Below are positions 29,987 to 38,773 of a stretch of DNA of 64,000 bases, piece by piece. Position numbers and translations under genes: made by a program. A model generated the notes under the pieces. The model made no database searches. It saw nothing but the letters and a program-made list of their open reading frames with translations, and was not told the origin of the DNA. The DNA is from Achromobacter veterisilvae (GTDB lineage: Bacteria; Pseudomonadota; Gammaproteobacteria; Burkholderiales; Burkholderiaceae_B): contig NZ_UFQC01000011.1 in NCBI RefSeq assembly GCF_900496975.1, positions 124,001 to 188,000 of the forward strand, in the 5' to 3' direction. Every line of letters begins with the position of its first letter. The first letter of the stretch is position 1.

Positions 29987-31168
29987 ATGCTTCACAATGC
30001 CTTGCGCGGCGTCAAAGTCGTGGACTTGTCGCGCATCCTCGCGGGCCCCTGGTGCACGCAGAACCTGTCGGACCTCGGCGCGCAGGTCATCAAGGTCGAA
30101 CATCCCGGACGCGGCGACGATACGCGCGGCTGGGGGCCGCCAGACCTGCGGTCGGCCGACGGCGGCGCGTCGATGTCGGCGTACTTCATGGCCTGCAACC
30201 GAGGCAAGCAATCCGTCGCCATCGATTTCTCCACGGAAGCGGGCGCCGCCCGCGTGCGGGAGCTGGTCGCCGACGCCGACGTCCTGGTCGAGAACTACAA
30301 GGCCGGCGGCCTGCGCAAGTACGGGCTCGACTACGCCTCGCTCGCGAGCCTCAATCCGCGCCTGATCTATCTGTCCATCACCGGCTATGGCCAGTCCGGC
30401 CCCATGGCCGGCAAGCCGGGGTACGACTATGTGTTCCAAGGCATGGGCGGCCTGATGAGCTACACCGGCCAGCCCGATGGAACGCCGGGCGCGGGGCCGC
30501 TGCGCACCGGCGTGGCGGTGGTGGACCTGATGACCGGCATGTACGCCACTTCGGCCGTGCTGGCCGCGTTGCGGCAGCGCGACCAGACCGGGCGAGGCAT
30601 GCCGCTGGATATCTGCCTGCTCGACGTCGCGGTGGCGCTGAACGCGAACCAGGGCGCCAACTACCTGGTGTCCGGCGAGGCGCCCAAACGCAGCGGCAAC
30701 GCCCACCCGAACTGCGCGCCGTACGAGGTTTTCGCCTGCGCCGACGGCCACCTCATCCTGGCCATCGGCAACGACGGCCAGTTCGCGCGTTTCTGCGGCG
30801 TGGCGGGGCGCCCGGAATGGGCGGCCGATGCGCGCTACGCCACCAACAGCGCGCGCCTGGCGCACATGGACAGCCTGCGGCCGCTGATAGCCGAAACGCT
30901 GGCGGCCGCCGCGCGCAAGCGCTGGACGGACGCCTTCGACGCCGCTGGCGTGCCCTGGGGGCCCATCCACACGCTGGACGAGGTGTTCGCGCATCCGCAG
31001 GTGCTGCACCGCGGGCTGTTGCAGACCGCCACGCATCCCGTGCTGGGCGAATTGCGCCTGGTGCGCAACCCGCTGCTGGCGGGGACTCCGCCAGCAGCGA
31101 TGGGCGCCGCGCCGCCGCTGCTGGGCGAGCACACGGATATCGTGCTGCCGAGTCCCGCCACTTTGTGA
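29987..31168 (+). CDS. CaiB/BaiF family CoA-transferase
   Basis: 393 residues, family III CoA-transferase. LSRILAGPWCTQNLSDLGAQ and IKVEHPGRGDDTRGWGPP mark the N-terminus. The catalytic aspartate is expected in VVDLMTGMYATSAVLAAL. It activates a carboxylic acid by CoA transfer from another acyl-CoA. First gene of an operon with a Bug receptor and an enoyl-CoA hydratase. Confidence 0.93.
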   Translation: MLHNALRGVKVVDLSRILAGPWCTQNLSDLGAQVIKVEHPGRGDDTRGWGPPDLRSADGGASMSAYFMACNRGKQSVAIDFSTEAGAARVRELVADADVLVENYKAGGLRKYGLDYASLASLNPRLIYLSITGYGQSGPMAGKPGYDYVFQGMGGLMSYTGQPDGTPGAGPLRTGVAVVDLMTGMYATSAVLAALRQRDQTGRGMPLDICLLDVAVALNANQGANYLVSGEAPKRSGNAHPNCAPYEVFACADGHLILAIGNDGQFARFCGVAGRPEWAADARYATNSARLAHMDSLRPLIAETLAAAARKRWTDAFDAAGVPWGPIHTLDEVFAHPQVLHRGLLQTATHPVLGELRLVRNPLLAGTPPAAMGAAPPLLGEHTDIVLPSPATL

Positions 31169-31187
31169 TTCATCCGAGGAGACAACA

Positions 31188-32159
31188 ATGAAATCCATAC
31201 GATTCCCTCTGGCGGCGGCATGCGCCTGCCTGGTATTGCCGGCAATGGCCGCCGCCGAGTATCCCGACCGGCCCATCCGCCTGGTCGTTCCCTATGCCGT
31301 CGGAGGCACGACGGACATCATCGCCCGCGTGGTCGGCAACAAGCTTGGCGAGCGGCTTGGCCAATCCGTCGTCGTCGAGAACCGGCCCGGCGCCGGCGGC
31401 AGCATCGGTTCGGCCTATGCCGCCAAGCAGCCCGCCGACGGCTATACCCTGGTGATGGCGGTCGAAAGCTCCCACGCCGTCAATCCGAACGTCTACGCAA
31501 GAAGCGCCTACGACCCCGTCAAGGATTTCGCGCCCATCAGCAATCTGGCCGACGTTCCCAACGTGCTGGTGGTGAACCCGGCGCTGCCCGCGCCGGACCT
31601 CGCGGCATTCCTGCGGCTGCTGAAGGCGGAACCGGACAAGTACGCCTTCGGTTCTTCCGGCAACGGCGGCTTGAGCCACATGAATGGCGAGCTGTTCCTG
31701 AAGACGACCGGCACCCGCATGCTGCATGTCCCCTACAAAGGCCTGGGGCCGGCGCTCAACGATCTGGTGGCGGGGCAGGTACAGGTCGTGTTCGACAATA
31801 TCCCGTCGTCCAATCCCCTGATCCAGGCGCAGCGTATCCGCCCGCTCGCCGTGGCGGCGAAGCAGCGGCTGAAAGTCCTGCCCGACGTGCCGACCTACGC
31901 CGAAGCGGGCCTGCCGGCGATGAACCATCCTTCATGGTTCGGGCTGGCCGCGCCCGCCGGAACGCCGGCCGCCGTGCTGGACAAGCTGAACGCGGCGGTG
32001 CGCGAGGCGCTGGCCGATCCCGCCACCGCCGACGCCATCGAGAAGCAGGGCGCCATGCCCAGTCCGATGTCGCGCGACGAGTTCGGCGCGCTGATCGCGC
32101 AATCCTACGGCCACTGGAAGACCGTGGTCGAGGACATCAAATTCGAGAAAATGCAGTAA
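31188..32159 (+). CDS. Tripartite tricarboxylate (Bug) substrate-binding protein
   Basis: 323 residues with Sec signal peptide (1-22, ending AAA). YPDRPIRLVVPYAVGGTTD, the VVENRPGAGGSIGSAYAAK loop and HVPYKGLGPALNDL are family blocks. Presumably binds the carboxylate activated by the CaiB protein encoded just upstream. GAGGAG precedes the ATG. Confidence 0.94.
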   Translation: MKSIRFPLAAACACLVLPAMAAAEYPDRPIRLVVPYAVGGTTDIIARVVGNKLGERLGQSVVVENRPGAGGSIGSAYAAKQPADGYTLVMAVESSHAVNPNVYARSAYDPVKDFAPISNLADVPNVLVVNPALPAPDLAAFLRLLKAEPDKYAFGSSGNGGLSHMNGELFLKTTGTRMLHVPYKGLGPALNDLVAGQVQVVFDNIPSSNPLIQAQRIRPLAVAAKQRLKVLPDVPTYAEAGLPAMNHPSWFGLAAPAGTPAAVLDKLNAAVREALADPATADAIEKQGAMPSPMSRDEFGALIAQSYGHWKTVVEDIKFEKMQ

Positions 32160-32171
32160 CCAGGAACCCTC

Positions 32172-32957
32172 ATGAGCACCAGATCCTTTACCGTTCCCCA
32201 TGCCCGCGCCGAGATCGAGGCGTCCGGCATCGCCACCCTGACCATGCAGGACGCCGGCGTGCTGAATATCCTGAGCACGCCGGTGATCGATGGCCTTCGA
32301 GAAGCGCTCGCGCAACTGCGCGACGACGATGCGGTGCGCGTGCTGGTCCTGCGAGGCGCCAGCGACCGCGCCTTCGTGGCCGGCGCCGACATCGCGGAAA
32401 TGGCCGCGCTCGACGAGCAGAAGGCGCGGACCTTCATTTCGAACCTGCGCGACCTCTGCAATGCGGTCCGCCACTTCCCGGTGCCCGTCATCGCGCGCAT
32501 TCCGGGCTGGTGCCTGGGCGGCGGCCTGGAGTTCGCCCTGGCCTGCGACCTGCGCATCAGCGCCGACGACGCGCAGTTCGGCATGCCCGAGGTGAAGGTG
32601 GGCATTCCCTCGGTGATACACGCCGCGCTCATGCCGCCGTTGATCGGCGCCGCCAACAGCGCCTGGATGCTGCTCACGGGCGATCTGATCGACGCCAGGC
32701 GCGCGCGGGACTGGGGCCTGGTGAACGCCGCGGTGCCCCGGGCCGACCTGGACGCCGCCGTGCGCAAGCTGGCCGAGGGCTTCGCCGCGCTCGGCCCGGC
32801 GGCGCTGCGCCAGCAGAAGAAGCTGTTGCGCCGCTGGGAGACGATGTCGGTGGACCAGGCGATCGAGGACAGCGTCGCGGAATTCGGGGCCGCTTTCAAT
32901 ACCGGCGAACCCCAGAAGTTCATGAATGAATTCCTGGAAAGCAAGCGCCGCCGGTAG
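32172..32957 (+). CDS. Enoyl-CoA hydratase/isomerase family protein
   Basis: 261 residues, crotonase fold. Oxyanion-hole blocks are DRAFVAGADIAEMAAL and GWCLGGGLEFALACDLRI; the hydratase glutamate is expected in GMPEVKVGIPS. Third gene of the CaiB-Bug operon, 12 bases after the receptor gene. Likely hydrates or isomerises the acyl-CoA product. Confidence 0.92.
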   Translation: MSTRSFTVPHARAEIEASGIATLTMQDAGVLNILSTPVIDGLREALAQLRDDDAVRVLVLRGASDRAFVAGADIAEMAALDEQKARTFISNLRDLCNAVRHFPVPVIARIPGWCLGGGLEFALACDLRISADDAQFGMPEVKVGIPSVIHAALMPPLIGAANSAWMLLTGDLIDARRARDWGLVNAAVPRADLDAAVRKLAEGFAALGPAALRQQKKLLRRWETMSVDQAIEDSVAEFGAAFNTGEPQKFMNEFLESKRRR

Positions 32958-33004
32958 ACCTGGCCCCCACGTTGAATACGTCCCCGGGGCGCCGGACCGC
33001 CGTT

Positions 33005-33032
33005 GGAACTTTCCCGCGCGCCCCGTTACTCA
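33005..33032 (+). promoter_or_regulatory. Putative ECF/HrpL-type promoter of the effector gene
   Basis: GGAACTTT (33005-33012) resembles the -35 of ECF sigma factors. Fifteen bases after GGAACT comes TTACTCA, which fits the ACnnA part of the HrpL -10 (CCACnnA). Bordetella type III genes are known to use the ECF factor BtrS. Transcription would begin near 33040, compatible with starts at 33057 or 33096. Confidence 0.4.
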
Positions 33033-33056
33033 GACCATGAGCCTGGCGGGCAGTCC

Positions 33057-35057
33057 ATGTCCGTCGCCCTTCGGACATCGATTCACGGGAAAGCCATGGT
33101 TACGCAAGTGCAGGGAGCCTCGGGCCAACTTCAAACGAATTTGCTCGCCCGCATCGGGAATCAGTTCCAGAATTTCGCCGCGGCGATCGGGCAGGGGCTG
33201 AGCCGCGTCCTGGCGCGCGCGCAGGACGATCCCGCGCCCCAGTTCGGCCGCCGCTACGCCCCGGTCAACGGAAACGCCTTCCAGGGCAGCGTGGCGGGCT
33301 ACCGGGTCATGGGCGACAAGGCGAAGGGCGTCGAACCGGGTTTCATCGCCAAGCGCGACTGGACGCCGGGCGACTCCGTCAAACTGCAGAATCCGCAGCA
33401 CAAGTTCCACCAGGACGCCCTGCGGATGACAGAGGAGTGGCTGGGCCAGCAACCCCCGCAGGGCGCGCCCGGCGACCAGGCCCTGCAGGCCATGCTGAAC
33501 CAGGTGCTGACGTCCCTCTCCGAGTCCGATTCGCCGCATGCGGAAAATGCCCGAGAACTCTTGCAGTCCGTTAAGGACGGCGATGCGCCGGACGTGCTGG
33601 CAAGCCTGCGGGCCGACCAGGACCGGGATCCCGGCTTCACGAACGCATTGGTTTCGGGCCTGGTGCAGGAGGCCTTCGCCGGAAGCGCGCAGACCGCCGA
33701 CGGGACGCGCGCCGGGCACGCCAACGAAATGATGGACAGCCTGCGCCACGGCATCATGGAAACGCAGCCGAAGTTCAACAAGAACCACTACATCAAGCTC
33801 GATTATTACGAGGCCGACAAATCCGGGGACCGCTACCAGATTCCCAGCGACAAGGCGAAGAACGCGCTGCATCGCTGGTTCACGGGCGCCACCGCCAAGG
33901 ACCGCAACGAGGGCGCGGTGCGCGAGGCGCTGGCCAACGACCTGATGCGCAGCCTGGGCATCCAGAGCCAGAAGCTCAAGATCGTGGAGGGCGAATATGC
34001 CGACGGGACGCCCAAGCTCATGCTGGACGGCACGCACGTGGACGGCACGGACGAGCACTCGTTCAGCGACTTCGACGGCAAGCCCCTGCGAGGCGAACGC
34101 TATCTGAAGGATGGCGTGCTGGTGCGCAACACGAAGGCGCAGGGCGATGCGAACGGCGTATACAGCGGGCCGCCCACGCTCGATTCCAGCATGAAGGAAC
34201 TGGGTCGCAACAAGATCCTGCTGCTGCTGATGGCCGACCGCGACGCGCTCGGCTCCAAGGGCGGAAACAAGGGTTACGTGGGCGACACCTTTGTCGGCAT
34301 CGATCCCGGCCATGCGCTGGAGGGCGGCCTGCTGGGCCGGCGCGGCGACATCAATTCGGATTTCTCGTTCAAGCAGCCCAGTATCCTCCCGGGCCAGGGC
34401 TACAAGAATTTCTCCATGTTCGACCAGAGCCCGCTTTCCGAAAAAATGGAGGGAGTGCGGCAGATCGCCAGGCTGAAAGAATCCGGCGCCGACTCCCAAC
34501 TGTTCGACCTGTATGCCCAGCAGTTCGGCGACCAACGGCCCGATTCCGCCAATTTTGGCCAGCACATCCAGGGCATCAAGGCTCAGTACGAGGGGCGCCG
34601 CGACGACATCCTGCAGATATTCCAGGAGCGGCTTGCGGTGGACGATTTCGATTTCGGCGTCCCGAACACCGGCATCGACCATACGAACCTGCGCGACATT
34701 TCCCTCAACCTGCTCGACGGCCTGGAGAAGCTGACCTCCCCGACGACCGCGAAGACCGACAGCGGCATTCCGTTGCGGCATCCGCAGATCTCCGATCCAT
34801 CGAAGCGCAAGGAATGGCATATCCGCCAGGAAGCAGGCACCAATGACCTGCTGTTCACGTGTTCGGGCTCGAAGAGCGACGTCGCCAAGATGAACAAAGC
34901 GCTTCAGAGCTACCTCGGGCCGCTCATGGGCCAGGGGGGGACGGCTCTTACGACGTCCCCCAACGGCAAGGAGGTCTCGCTGCGCGTGCCCGTCGGCATG
35001 GTGCCGCATATCGGCGCGATGCTCACCTCCACCTCCATCCTCAACCACAAGCATTGA
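33057..35057 (+). CDS. Putative type III secretion effector with kinase-like core
   Basis: About 666 residues, no signal peptide or membrane segment. No overall family is recognised. The N-terminus is Gln/Ser/Ala-rich, as for type III signals. The middle holds a kinase-like series: Lys247 (YIKLDYY), Glu290 (VREALANDLM), Asp394-Arg-Asp396, Asn404 (GSKGGNKG), then FVGIDPGHAL with Asp416. This order resembles the catalytic and metal loops of PI3/PI4 kinases and HipA-type kinases. Two CesT-like chaperone genes follow within 550 bases, which supports secretion. Start uncertain (33057 or 33096). Confidence 0.7.
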   Translation: MSVALRTSIHGKAMVTQVQGASGQLQTNLLARIGNQFQNFAAAIGQGLSRVLARAQDDPAPQFGRRYAPVNGNAFQGSVAGYRVMGDKAKGVEPGFIAKRDWTPGDSVKLQNPQHKFHQDALRMTEEWLGQQPPQGAPGDQALQAMLNQVLTSLSESDSPHAENARELLQSVKDGDAPDVLASLRADQDRDPGFTNALVSGLVQEAFAGSAQTADGTRAGHANEMMDSLRHGIMETQPKFNKNHYIKLDYYEADKSGDRYQIPSDKAKNALHRWFTGATAKDRNEGAVREALANDLMRSLGIQSQKLKIVEGEYADGTPKLMLDGTHVDGTDEHSFSDFDGKPLRGERYLKDGVLVRNTKAQGDANGVYSGPPTLDSSMKELGRNKILLLLMADRDALGSKGGNKGYVGDTFVGIDPGHALEGGLLGRRGDINSDFSFKQPSILPGQGYKNFSMFDQSPLSEKMEGVRQIARLKESGADSQLFDLYAQQFGDQRPDSANFGQHIQGIKAQYEGRRDDILQIFQERLAVDDFDFGVPNTGIDHTNLRDISLNLLDGLEKLTSPTTAKTDSGIPLRHPQISDPSKRKEWHIRQEAGTNDLLFTCSGSKSDVAKMNKALQSYLGPLMGQGGTALTTSPNGKEVSLRVPVGMVPHIGAMLTSTSILNHKH

Positions 35058-35100
35058 GCCGTCCCGGCTCCATCCTTTCCGCCTCCAAAGGAAATCCGCA

Positions 35101-35571
35101 ATGTCCATTTCTCTGCCCGCCAAACTGGCGGCCTTGGCGAAGGCCCTGGGCCAGGACGCCACGCTTTTCGACGAGCAGGGCGCGGGCGCGCTGCGGGTCG
35201 GCGGCGTTACCCTGCTGTTGCAGTATTTCGTCGAAGGCGAAGTCCAGGCCCTGGTGCTGGCCGCCGACCTGGGCCCCGTGGCGCCGGACGCGCGCGCCCG
35301 CGTTTATCCCATGATGCTGGCGGCGAATACCTCGTGGCGCTCGGTCGCCGGCGGCGCGCTGGCCCTGGACGATACGCGCCATCACGCAATGCTGATGCTG
35401 CGGCTGGACCTTGCCGAGCTGGACGCCGAAGCCCTGGCGGGCAGGTTCCATGCCTTCAGCGATGCCGCCCTCAACTGGGGCGCCCGGCTGGGCCAGCCGG
35501 GCGACGACAATCCGGCCGAGCTTGCCGTTGCGCCCGAACAGCCGATTTTCACGCCGGCCAATTTCGCCTGA
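35101..35571 (+). CDS. CesT-like type III secretion chaperone
   Basis: 156 residues, acidic, alpha/beta composition typical of class I type III chaperones: an N-terminal helix (LPAKLAALAKALGQD), strands around VGGVTLLLQYFVE, and a C-terminal helix (LAGRFHAFSDAALNWG). AAGGAA stands upstream of the ATG and the effector gene ends 44 bases before. Likely holds the effector's N-terminus for secretion. Family assignment rests on size, composition and position. Confidence 0.65.
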   Translation: MSISLPAKLAALAKALGQDATLFDEQGAGALRVGGVTLLLQYFVEGEVQALVLAADLGPVAPDARARVYPMMLAANTSWRSVAGGALALDDTRHHAMLMLRLDLAELDAEALAGRFHAFSDAALNWGARLGQPGDDNPAELAVAPEQPIFTPANFA

Positions 35572-35602
35572 TTCCGGACTTTCCAGCCGAACGTATCGCC
35601 AC

Positions 35603-35989
35603 ATGAACATCGACACTTTCCTCGCCCTGGTCAATGCCTATTGCACGCGGGCCGGCCTGCCCCCCGCCGTGCTCGAGAACGAACATTGCGTGCTCCTGCC
35701 GCAGCCCGGGCAGGCGGTCGTGCTGGCATGGGACGCCGCGGAAGAAGAGCTGCTGCTGCTGGCCCCCGTGGGCGCCGAGCCGATCGAGCTGGACGGGGAG
35801 GCCGCCGTCGAACTGCTGGGCGACGCCTACCTGGGGCAGAACCTGGCCGGCGCCGCCGCCGGCATCGACCCGCAGACGGGCGGGCTGGTCCTGTGGCGCC
35901 GCCTGCCCGGTTATGGCCTGACGGCCGACAGGCTGGAGCGCAGCATTCAGCGCACAGTCGCCGCGGCGCAGGCCTGCCTGGGCAGTTGA
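35603..35989 (+). CDS. Second CesT-like type III secretion chaperone
   Basis: 128 residues, strongly acidic. Begins with MNIDTFLALVNAYCTRAGLP, close to the first helix of class I chaperones, then paired strands (HCVLLPQPGQAVVLAWD) and a final helix (LERSIQRTVAAAQACL). 31 bases after the first chaperone. Two chaperones could form a heterodimer on one effector, or one may serve an effector encoded elsewhere. Confidence 0.62.
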   Translation: MNIDTFLALVNAYCTRAGLPPAVLENEHCVLLPQPGQAVVLAWDAAEEELLLLAPVGAEPIELDGEAAVELLGDAYLGQNLAGAAAGIDPQTGGLVLWRRLPGYGLTADRLERSIQRTVAAAQACLGS

Positions 35990-36014
35990 GCGCTCCCGCG
36001 TCCCGCGAGGACGC

Positions 36015-36929
36015 TCAATCCTGTTCGCGCGTGGCCGCCACGATAGGATCGTCGAGCAGGTATTCGGCCACCTGTTCGACGAAGGGCGAGGGCGGCACGC
36101 CGGCCTGGGTGACGAGCGTCAGTTCGCGCAGGGCCCAGGGTTCGCGCAGGGCCACGGCCGCGATCCGCTCTTCGCGCAGCGCGCTGGCGGCAACGCTGCG
36201 CGGCACCAGGGACACGCCTACGCCAGCCTCCACCATGGACAGCACGGCGTCGAAGGTATGCACGTGGATGCGCACCTTGGGCGCCTTCCCGGCCAGCTTG
36301 GCCATGTCGCGCAGGAAGACGTAATTGCTGCTGGTGCGGCTCATGCAGACGAAATCCAGGTCCAGCACCGCCGGGAAGCGCACCGGCGAGCTTTCCACCA
36401 CGGGGTGGTTCAAGGGCGCCGCGATGATCAGTTCGTCGACCGCATAGCGCGTTGCGTTGACCCCGGCGGATTCCGCCCGGCCCGCGAAGATGCCGATGTC
36501 CGCTTCCTGGCCGGCGATGGCGGCCTCGATGGTATTGCTGGAACGCTCTTCGAGCAGGATATTGACGTTGGGGTTGGCCGACAGGAAGCGGCTCAGGCTG
36601 GGGACGATGAAGCCGTTGAGCGAACTGCTGTTGGCGAACAGCTTGACGCTGCCCTTCAGGCCGCTGGCGAAGCCGCTGACCTCCCCGTGCATGCGTTCGA
36701 CGCCTGCCAGCAGCGAGCGCACGTGTTTCAGCACGAAAGCGCCTTCCACCGTGAGTTCCATGCCGCGGGCCTCGCGCTTGAACAGCGGCACGCCCATCGC
36801 GAACTCCAGGTTCTTCAGGCGATAGCTGGCCGAGGACGCGGTCAAGTGCACCGCGTTGGCTCCGCCGGACAGGCTTTTCGCCTCGGCGATCGCGAGAAAC
36901 AGGCGGAGATCGGTAAGTTCATAGCGCAT
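36015..36929 (-). CDS. LysR family transcriptional regulator
   Basis: 304 residues. HTH at residues 5-64 (LTDLRLFLAIAEAKSLSGGANAV and ASSASYRLKNLE), then a type 2 periplasmic-binding-like effector domain. Convergent with the chaperone gene; its target is not adjacent in the usual divergent way, so the regulon is unclear. Confidence 0.9.
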   Translation of the reverse strand: MRYELTDLRLFLAIAEAKSLSGGANAVHLTASSASYRLKNLEFAMGVPLFKREARGMELTVEGAFVLKHVRSLLAGVERMHGEVSGFASGLKGSVKLFANSSSLNGFIVPSLSRFLSANPNVNILLEERSSNTIEAAIAGQEADIGIFAGRAESAGVNATRYAVDELIIAAPLNHPVVESSPVRFPAVLDLDFVCMSRTSSNYVFLRDMAKLAGKAPKVRIHVHTFDAVLSMVEAGVGVSLVPRSVAASALREERIAAVALREPWALRELTLVTQAGVPPSPFVEQVAEYLLDDPIVAATREQD

Positions 36930-36961
36930 CGCGCAAGATTACCGTAGTTGCGGCGGCGGCG

Positions 36962-38419
36962 TCACAAATAGGGCGTTGCCAGCCAGATCACCTTGTTGCG
37001 CAGGCGCTTGGCGAAAGGCGCCTGCTGCAGGGTTTCCAGCGTCTCGCGCCGGGCCTGGCCGATCAGTTCGTCGACCCGCGCGGCGATCCAGCGCGCCACG
37101 CCGGCGTCGTAGATTTCGGTGTCCAGTTCGAAGTTCAGCCGCAGGCTGCGCGGATCCAGATTGGACGACCCAACATAGGCCCAGGCGTCGTCCACGGTCA
37201 TCAGCTTGGAATGGTCGAACGCGCCGCGCGAGCGCCAGACCCGGCAGCCGGTGCGGATCACCTGGTCCAGTTGCGCCGTCATCGCGTAGTCGACCAGCCG
37301 CAGATTGTTCTTGCCGGGGATGACGATGTCCACCGCCACCCCTCGGCGCGCGGCCGTCGCCAGCGCGCCGATCAGCGTCTGGTCGGGCAGGAAGTAGGGC
37401 GACTGGATGCGGACATGGCGCTGCGCCACCGCGAGCGCGCCCAGCAGCATATTGTGTGAACTGCCCAGCGCGCGGTCGGGGCCGGACGGCACGCAGCGCA
37501 TCGGCACGCAACCGGTGAGCGGTATGGCGCTGGGGTCGAACCAGGGCTTGGCGGGCAGCGATTCGTGCGTGGTGAAGTTCCAGTCGTGCGCGAACACCGA
37601 CATCAACTGCGTCACGATCGGGCCTTCCACGCGGAAGTGCGTGTCGCGGTTGGTGGCGGGACCGGCCAGCGCGCTGACAAAGGCCGCGCGCACATTCATG
37701 CCGCCGGTGAAGCCCACCCGTCCGTCGATGACCAGCACCTTCCGGTGGCTGCGCAGATTGGCGTAGGGCATGCGCAGCACGCCCAGCGGATTGGTCATGA
37801 AGCGCGCCACCGGCACGCCGCCGCGGGCCAGCATGCGGACGATGGGAGGGCGGGAGTACTTGGAGCCTATCGCATCGATCAGCACCCGGACTTCGACGCC
37901 GCGCGCCCGCGCTTCGATCAAGGCCTGCGCCATTTCGCGCCCGATCGGATCGTTGTCGAAGATGTAGCTCTGCATCGCCACGGCGTGGCGCGCGTCGCGG
38001 ATCGCCCGCAGCATGGCCGGATAGGCCTCGTCGCCGCCGGCCAGGGGCTGCACCGCGTTGCCGCCCAGAAGGCGGAACCGGCTGACCCGGTCGCCCAGCA
38101 CCTTCAGCGAGGCGAACTGCGGGCCGGAGATCGGCACCACGTCCACGGGCGCCGTCTCGACCTGTTCCGCGTCCACCACCATTGCTTCGTCGCGCTGCTG
38201 CGACAGCCGCGTCTTGCGGATGCGGTTGATGCCGGCCACGAAGTAGAACAGCGCCCCGAACAGCGGCGAAAACAGCGCCACCCCCACCCAGCCGATGGCC
38301 GCCCGCACGTCCTGTTTGGTCATCGCGGCATGCACCGCCGCGCCCGTCCCGGCCACGACGCTGATGGCAAATACCAGGTGGGGCCAGTAATCGATCAAGA
38401 TAGCGTGTATGCGGTCCAT
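36962..38419 (-). CDS. cls: Cardiolipin synthase (phospholipase D type)
   Basis: 485 residues, full length. Two N-terminal membrane helices, then two HKD motifs: HRKVLVIDGRVGFTGGMN and DHSKLMTVDDAWAYVGSSN. Joins two phosphatidylglycerols into cardiolipin at the inner membrane. Single gene, read away from tRNA-His. Confidence 0.94.
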   Translation of the reverse strand: MDRIHAILIDYWPHLVFAISVVAGTGAAVHAAMTKQDVRAAIGWVGVALFSPLFGALFYFVAGINRIRKTRLSQQRDEAMVVDAEQVETAPVDVVPISGPQFASLKVLGDRVSRFRLLGGNAVQPLAGGDEAYPAMLRAIRDARHAVAMQSYIFDNDPIGREMAQALIEARARGVEVRVLIDAIGSKYSRPPIVRMLARGGVPVARFMTNPLGVLRMPYANLRSHRKVLVIDGRVGFTGGMNVRAAFVSALAGPATNRDTHFRVEGPIVTQLMSVFAHDWNFTTHESLPAKPWFDPSAIPLTGCVPMRCVPSGPDRALGSSHNMLLGALAVAQRHVRIQSPYFLPDQTLIGALATAARRGVAVDIVIPGKNNLRLVDYAMTAQLDQVIRTGCRVWRSRGAFDHSKLMTVDDAWAYVGSSNLDPRSLRLNFELDTEIYDAGVARWIAARVDELIGQARRETLETLQQAPFAKRLRNKVIWLATPYL

Positions 38420-38475
38420 GGCGATGGCGAAAGAGACAGCCTCCAGAGGGGATCAATGCGCAAGGATATCAACAC

Positions 38476-38506
38476 GGCGGGGCCTGGCAAGTAGGCAGGC
38501 CCCGCC
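38476..38506. repeat. Strong inverted repeat between cls and tRNA-His
   Basis: GGCGGGGCCTG (38476-38486) and CAGGCCCCGCC (38496-38506), perfect over 11 bases. No gene ends here on either strand, so its role (mRNA leader of cls, transcription block before the tRNA) is open. Confidence 0.4.
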
Positions 38507-38604
38507 CGCTTCCACACCGTTCAAAAAAACGTGCTAGAATTCGGCCTCTTCGTTGATGAGCGTCTCTTTTCAGAGACAGCGCGGCGAAGAAAGCAGTACC
38601 AGAG

Positions 38605-38680
38605 GTGGCTGTAGCTCAGTTGGTAGAGTCCCGGATTGTGATTCCGGTTGTCGTGGGTTCGAGCCCCATCAGCCACCCCA
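38605..38680 (+). tRNA. tRNA-His (GTG anticodon)
   Basis: 76-base cloverleaf. The acceptor stem GTGGCTG pairs with CAGCCAC and the 3' CCA is encoded. Anticodon stem CCGGA/TCCGG encloses the loop TTGTGAT with anticodon GTG. T-loop TTCGAGC. A G at 38604 provides the His-specific G-1 opposite C73. The phage integrase gene begins its 3' end 94 bases downstream, so the tRNA 3' half is the likely attachment site. Confidence 0.96.
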
Positions 38681-38696
38681 AGAATTTAATGAAATC

Positions 38697-38728
38697 AGGC
38701 ACTTACGCGAAAGCGAAGTGCCTTTTTT
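38697..38728 (+). terminator. Rho-independent terminator after tRNA-His
   Basis: AGGCACTT(A)CGC, tetraloop GAAA, GCG AAGTGCCT followed by TTTTTT. A textbook hairpin 16 bases after the tRNA CCA. It lies inside or at the edge of the integrated element. Confidence 0.85.
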
Positions 38729-38773
38729 CATTCCATATTCCGAAAATTAGAACGAAAATCCAAATTTTAGAAT

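Noticed and set aside
33003-33056. TTG start of a longer effector
   Set aside because: It overlaps the putative -35 box and has no ribosome site.
33057-35057. Identification of the effector as BteA
   Set aside because: Length is similar, but I cannot recognise BteA sequence, and the kinase-like loops are not a BteA feature I know.
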